Source: Nitrospira sp.
GTDB lineage: Bacteria; Nitrospirota; Nitrospiria; Nitrospirales; Nitrospiraceae
Reading direction: 5' to 3'
Length of the DNA stretch: 64,000 bases
NCBI GenBank assembly: GCA_031315995.1
Contig: JALDRG010000004.1
Span: forward strand, 186,001-250,000
Shown piece by piece: positions 61,961 to 64,000 of this stretch. The notes beneath the pieces were generated by a model, which saw only the letters and a program-made list of their open reading frames with translations, did not search any database and was not told where the DNA came from. Within the stretch, counting starts at the first letter, position 1. Each line of letters begins with the position of its first letter. The position numbers and the translations under genes were made by a program.

Positions 61961-62562
61961 TTCAACAACCGACCCCGCTTCGGCAAGAGTTGAAAACACT
62001 GGTCCGAGACTTCCTGGGCATGGGACTCCAGGCACTGCAGCAACGCCCCGCCTCCGACCGGCACTTCGCGACAAAACTGCCTTCGGTCCGCCTCGCAGGC
62101 TGCGCGCATGTGCTGCATGTTCGCTTTCATCCGCACGAGCCGCTCCCGCAACATCGGCCGGCAGGGAAGGGAGAGTTGAGCAGCCTTACGTTCCAGACAA
62201 GCTTGTCGCTCTCCTTCTTCCTCGGGACACAGCGACTCAATTTCTAGTTCGCATTTCACGTCCTTCCCAAGCGGCACTCTCACGAATTCAGCCGCAGGAG
62301 GCCCCTCCGTCCCGGGATGAACCACCGACGCGTCCTCCTGACCCATCACTGCTTGAGCAGGCGGATCGGGCAGATGGGGTGGAGCACTGACGATTGAAGG
62401 AGGGCGTGGCGACAGTGGGGGCTGAGAAGACACCGGCGCCGGCTCAGGCACCATCTCGGTCTGCGGCACGGTGTAGAGCACCAGTCCCCAGACTGCGCCC
62501 AAGACGGCGCAACTGAGTACAGTCACGATCATGATGGCGCCGAGTCGCGATGGACCAGCCAA
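61957..62562 (-). CDS. Membrane-anchored Cys-rich (GLG1-like repeat) protein
   Basis: 201 residues from a TTG at 62562 (AGGAG four bases upstream); an ATG at 62532 is an alternative. A single N-terminal anchor helix (IVTVLSCAVLGAVWGLVLY) is followed by a Pro-rich linker and two Cys-rich repeats of the GLG1 kind, with eight Cys (CELEIESLCPEE, ACLERKAA, LPCRPML, AACEADRRQFCREV, LQCLESH, QCFQLL). These probably make four disulfides in the periplasm. Function unknown; it converges on the FHA gene. Confidence 0.8.
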   Translation of the reverse strand: MAGPSRLGAIMIVTVLSCAVLGAVWGLVLYTVPQTEMVPEPAPVSSQPPLSPRPPSIVSAPPHLPDPPAQAVMGQEDASVVHPGTEGPPAAEFVRVPLGKDVKCELEIESLCPEEEGERQACLERKAAQLSLPCRPMLRERLVRMKANMQHMRAACEADRRQFCREVPVGGGALLQCLESHAQEVSDQCFQLLPKRGRLLN

Positions 62563-62685
62563 GGAACTCCTAGGCGGATGTGAGATCAATCGTTCGATCA
62601 GCCGGATGCGGGAGAAGGCTTCCCACGAGCCGTTCGACGCCTATTACGCCTCTGCACCCTCGAACATCACGCGGCAACCACGAGC

Positions 62686-63699
62686 TCAGTTTTCAGGCGC
62701 TTCGACGATATGGTTCTCGAACCTGGTGCAGCCTTCAGCCAACAGTCGGTTGGTGAGCATTTCCCCCGGCCACTCGATCGGAAGATCCGCCGTGAACACC
62801 CAGACGTCGGGAGATGTCCACACAGGACCGTGGTCCTCCGGCAGTTCCGGATCGAAGAGATCGGTCCAGACCGGCATATACACCCCATTACCGCATTGCG
62901 TGTGCAAGTGGGCGATCGTGCGGGCTCGCACCATGGGATCGAGATCCCGCCACACTGCGGCGGTCTCGTCGGCCAGTCGATGTAGTCGTACGGCATTCTG
63001 CGCGTCGAACAGCGCGTACGACGCGTAGACGGGCACCTCCAAGGTGTCCGGAGCCAGGGCCAATTCGGCGCATTGTGCGACGAGGCCTTCGAGCAATGCC
63101 CGTCGTTCCGGTTCCTCTAACGAATCGGGCAATCCCGGATCGGGCATGCCGATCAATTGGAAAAAGAGGAACGCGGTGTTTTCGACCGGAGGATAGAGAC
63201 GCGATGCAATCGCCTGGGTGCGCTGAGAATCCGCGATGCTCACGAGATGTTCATTGAGGGTCTGGAGCGTCAGTCCCTCAAGCGTGGCATCGGTCAGGAG
63301 ACGGGGTTCGACCCGCACGACGACGCCGGCTGGAATCTGCAAATGGCGATGCAGCAGATCCGCGGTCGCCACGGGATCGATCTTCAACCCCAGCGGCTGT
63401 CCCAAATTGGCCTGGAGCGGCAACTCGAGAGCCGCCATCAAGGCATACGCCCCCTTGTCGTCATCCGGTCCGTCCATGATGACAGCGCACGAGGCCTCCG
63501 CCACCAAATCAAACATCCACTCCGCCATCTCCTCGTCGAGGGCCGCCAGGACCGTCAAGAGGTCCTGCTCTCGCCCCTGCTCGATAAAGGCTTGCAGGGT
63601 ATCGATCGCGGCATCCGTGTCCCCATGGTCATGCCGACGGGCGTTGATCAAGTGGATCAAATCCCTCGTCAACGGATCCGGTCGCGACCAACTCAACAT
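62686..63699 (-). CDS. Protein of unknown function, 337 residues
   Basis: The ATG at 63699 has GGGAGG eight bases upstream. The protein is acidic and helical, with no signal peptide. I see DLLHRHLQIPAGVVVRVEP, NEHLVSIADSQRTQAIASRL, FQLIGMPDPGLPDSLEEPE and WTDLFDPELPEDHGPVWTSP but recognise no family or catalytic motif. It precedes the Cys-rich gene by 123 bases on the same strand. Confidence 0.65.
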   Translation of the reverse strand: MLSWSRPDPLTRDLIHLINARRHDHGDTDAAIDTLQAFIEQGREQDLLTVLAALDEEMAEWMFDLVAEASCAVIMDGPDDDKGAYALMAALELPLQANLGQPLGLKIDPVATADLLHRHLQIPAGVVVRVEPRLLTDATLEGLTLQTLNEHLVSIADSQRTQAIASRLYPPVENTAFLFFQLIGMPDPGLPDSLEEPERRALLEGLVAQCAELALAPDTLEVPVYASYALFDAQNAVRLHRLADETAAVWRDLDPMVRARTIAHLHTQCGNGVYMPVWTDLFDPELPEDHGPVWTSPDVWVFTADLPIEWPGEMLTNRLLAEGCTRFENHIVEAPEN

Positions 63700-63861
63700 G
63701 GCCGACCTCCCGCGTCGATACGAAGTCTTGCTAAATGGTATGTATTCATCCTGTTGTCCATGTTGCCAAACTTTCCAGAACGTGGCAAGCGCGAATGCGG
63801 TTCTTCGTCCACCACTCGGGCAGGCTCTTCGAGGCAGCCTCGCCACATGGCGTCCGAGGGA

Positions 63862-64000
63862 TCATTCCCCGATCACCTTGACCAGCACACGCTTGCGCCG
63901 CCGCCCATCAAACTCTCCGTAAAATATTTGCTCCCATGGCCCGAAATCCAGCTTCCCCTCCGTAATCGCAACCACGACTTCCCGTCCCATGACCTGTCGC
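63862..64000 (-). CDS. YjbQ/UPF0047 family protein (3' end only)
   Basis: Only the last 46 codons are in the window. The end [37 protein letters not shown] and VIGE matches the C-terminus of YjbQ proteins, which have been reported to have low-level thiamine-phosphate-synthase activity. The gene runs off the right edge. Confidence 0.8.
   Translation of the reverse strand, partial: RQVMGREVVVAITEGKLDFGPWEQIFYGEFDGRRRKRVLVKVIGE

Noticed and set aside
1..64000. tRNA, rRNA, CRISPR and insertion sequences
   Set aside because: No cloverleaf, ribosomal, direct-repeat-spacer or transposase signature was noticed when reading both strands; a tRNA scan was not possible here.

Overview
The window is one contiguous, GC-rich (roughly 60%) stretch of bacterial chromosome, densely coding on both strands. 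I see no rRNA, tRNA, insertion sequence, prophage or CRISPR array. LptD, many lipoproteins with lipoboxes and outer-membrane-type assembly genes point to a diderm bacterium. My best guess is a Nitrospira-like lineage (Nitrospirota). This rests on remembered similarity of gene neighbourhoods and of an intergenic hairpin repeat at about 19.7 kb; it was not checked against a database.

Layout. 1-2.1 kb (minus): an envelope operon of LPP20 lipoprotein, LpoB and a COG3014-type lipoprotein, with an internal terminator. 2.3-6 kb: a tiny protein, a secreted caspase-fold protein lacking the catalytic Cys, and acetyl-CoA synthetase. 6-17.9 kb (minus): a long, tightly spaced run glyQ-glyS-hypothetical-ppdK-ribD-esterase-hypothetical-MFS-small membrane protein-ribE, mixing glycyl-tRNA synthesis, pyruvate/PEP metabolism and riboflavin synthesis. 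18-22.7 kb (plus): Rrf2 regulator plus a sulfate ABC transporter (sbp, cysT, cysW, cysA), interrupted by the palindromic repeat. 22.8-28 kb (minus): YD-repeat-like protein, fabI, small membrane and TPR proteins, Bcp peroxiredoxin, two DUF507 proteins and a cyclophilin-like protein. 28.1-31.8 kb (plus): an RNase H-like exonuclease, a PP2C phosphatase and two secreted proteins, one with a copper-monooxygenase-like histidine pattern.

32.2-40.6 kb (plus) is the most unusual part. It encodes a 1410-residue protein combining receiver, PAS, dead histidine kinase, two PilZ, LuxD-like and methyltransferase modules. Behind it lie a GAF histidine kinase, an NtrC-type activator and a receiver/degenerate HD-GYP protein. 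I read this as an undescribed signalling island linking phosphorelay, c-di-GMP and a methyl-transfer output.

40.6-48.8 kb (minus): recN-trxA, then an MBL-fold protein, accD, folC, lptD and a hypothetical gene. 49-52.2 kb (minus): a Ni/Co-type transporter and the molybdopterin operon moaC-moaD-moaE-moaA, where MoaD ends two residues beyond its Gly-Gly. 52.4-57 kb: small proteins, a Tim44-like membrane protein, an intact metacaspase and its secreted neighbour. 57-64 kb: a FolB-methyltransferase fusion, a PHP phosphoesterase, a Ser/Thr kinase-PP2C-FHA set, a Cys-rich membrane-anchored protein, an unknown gene and the end of a YjbQ-family gene.
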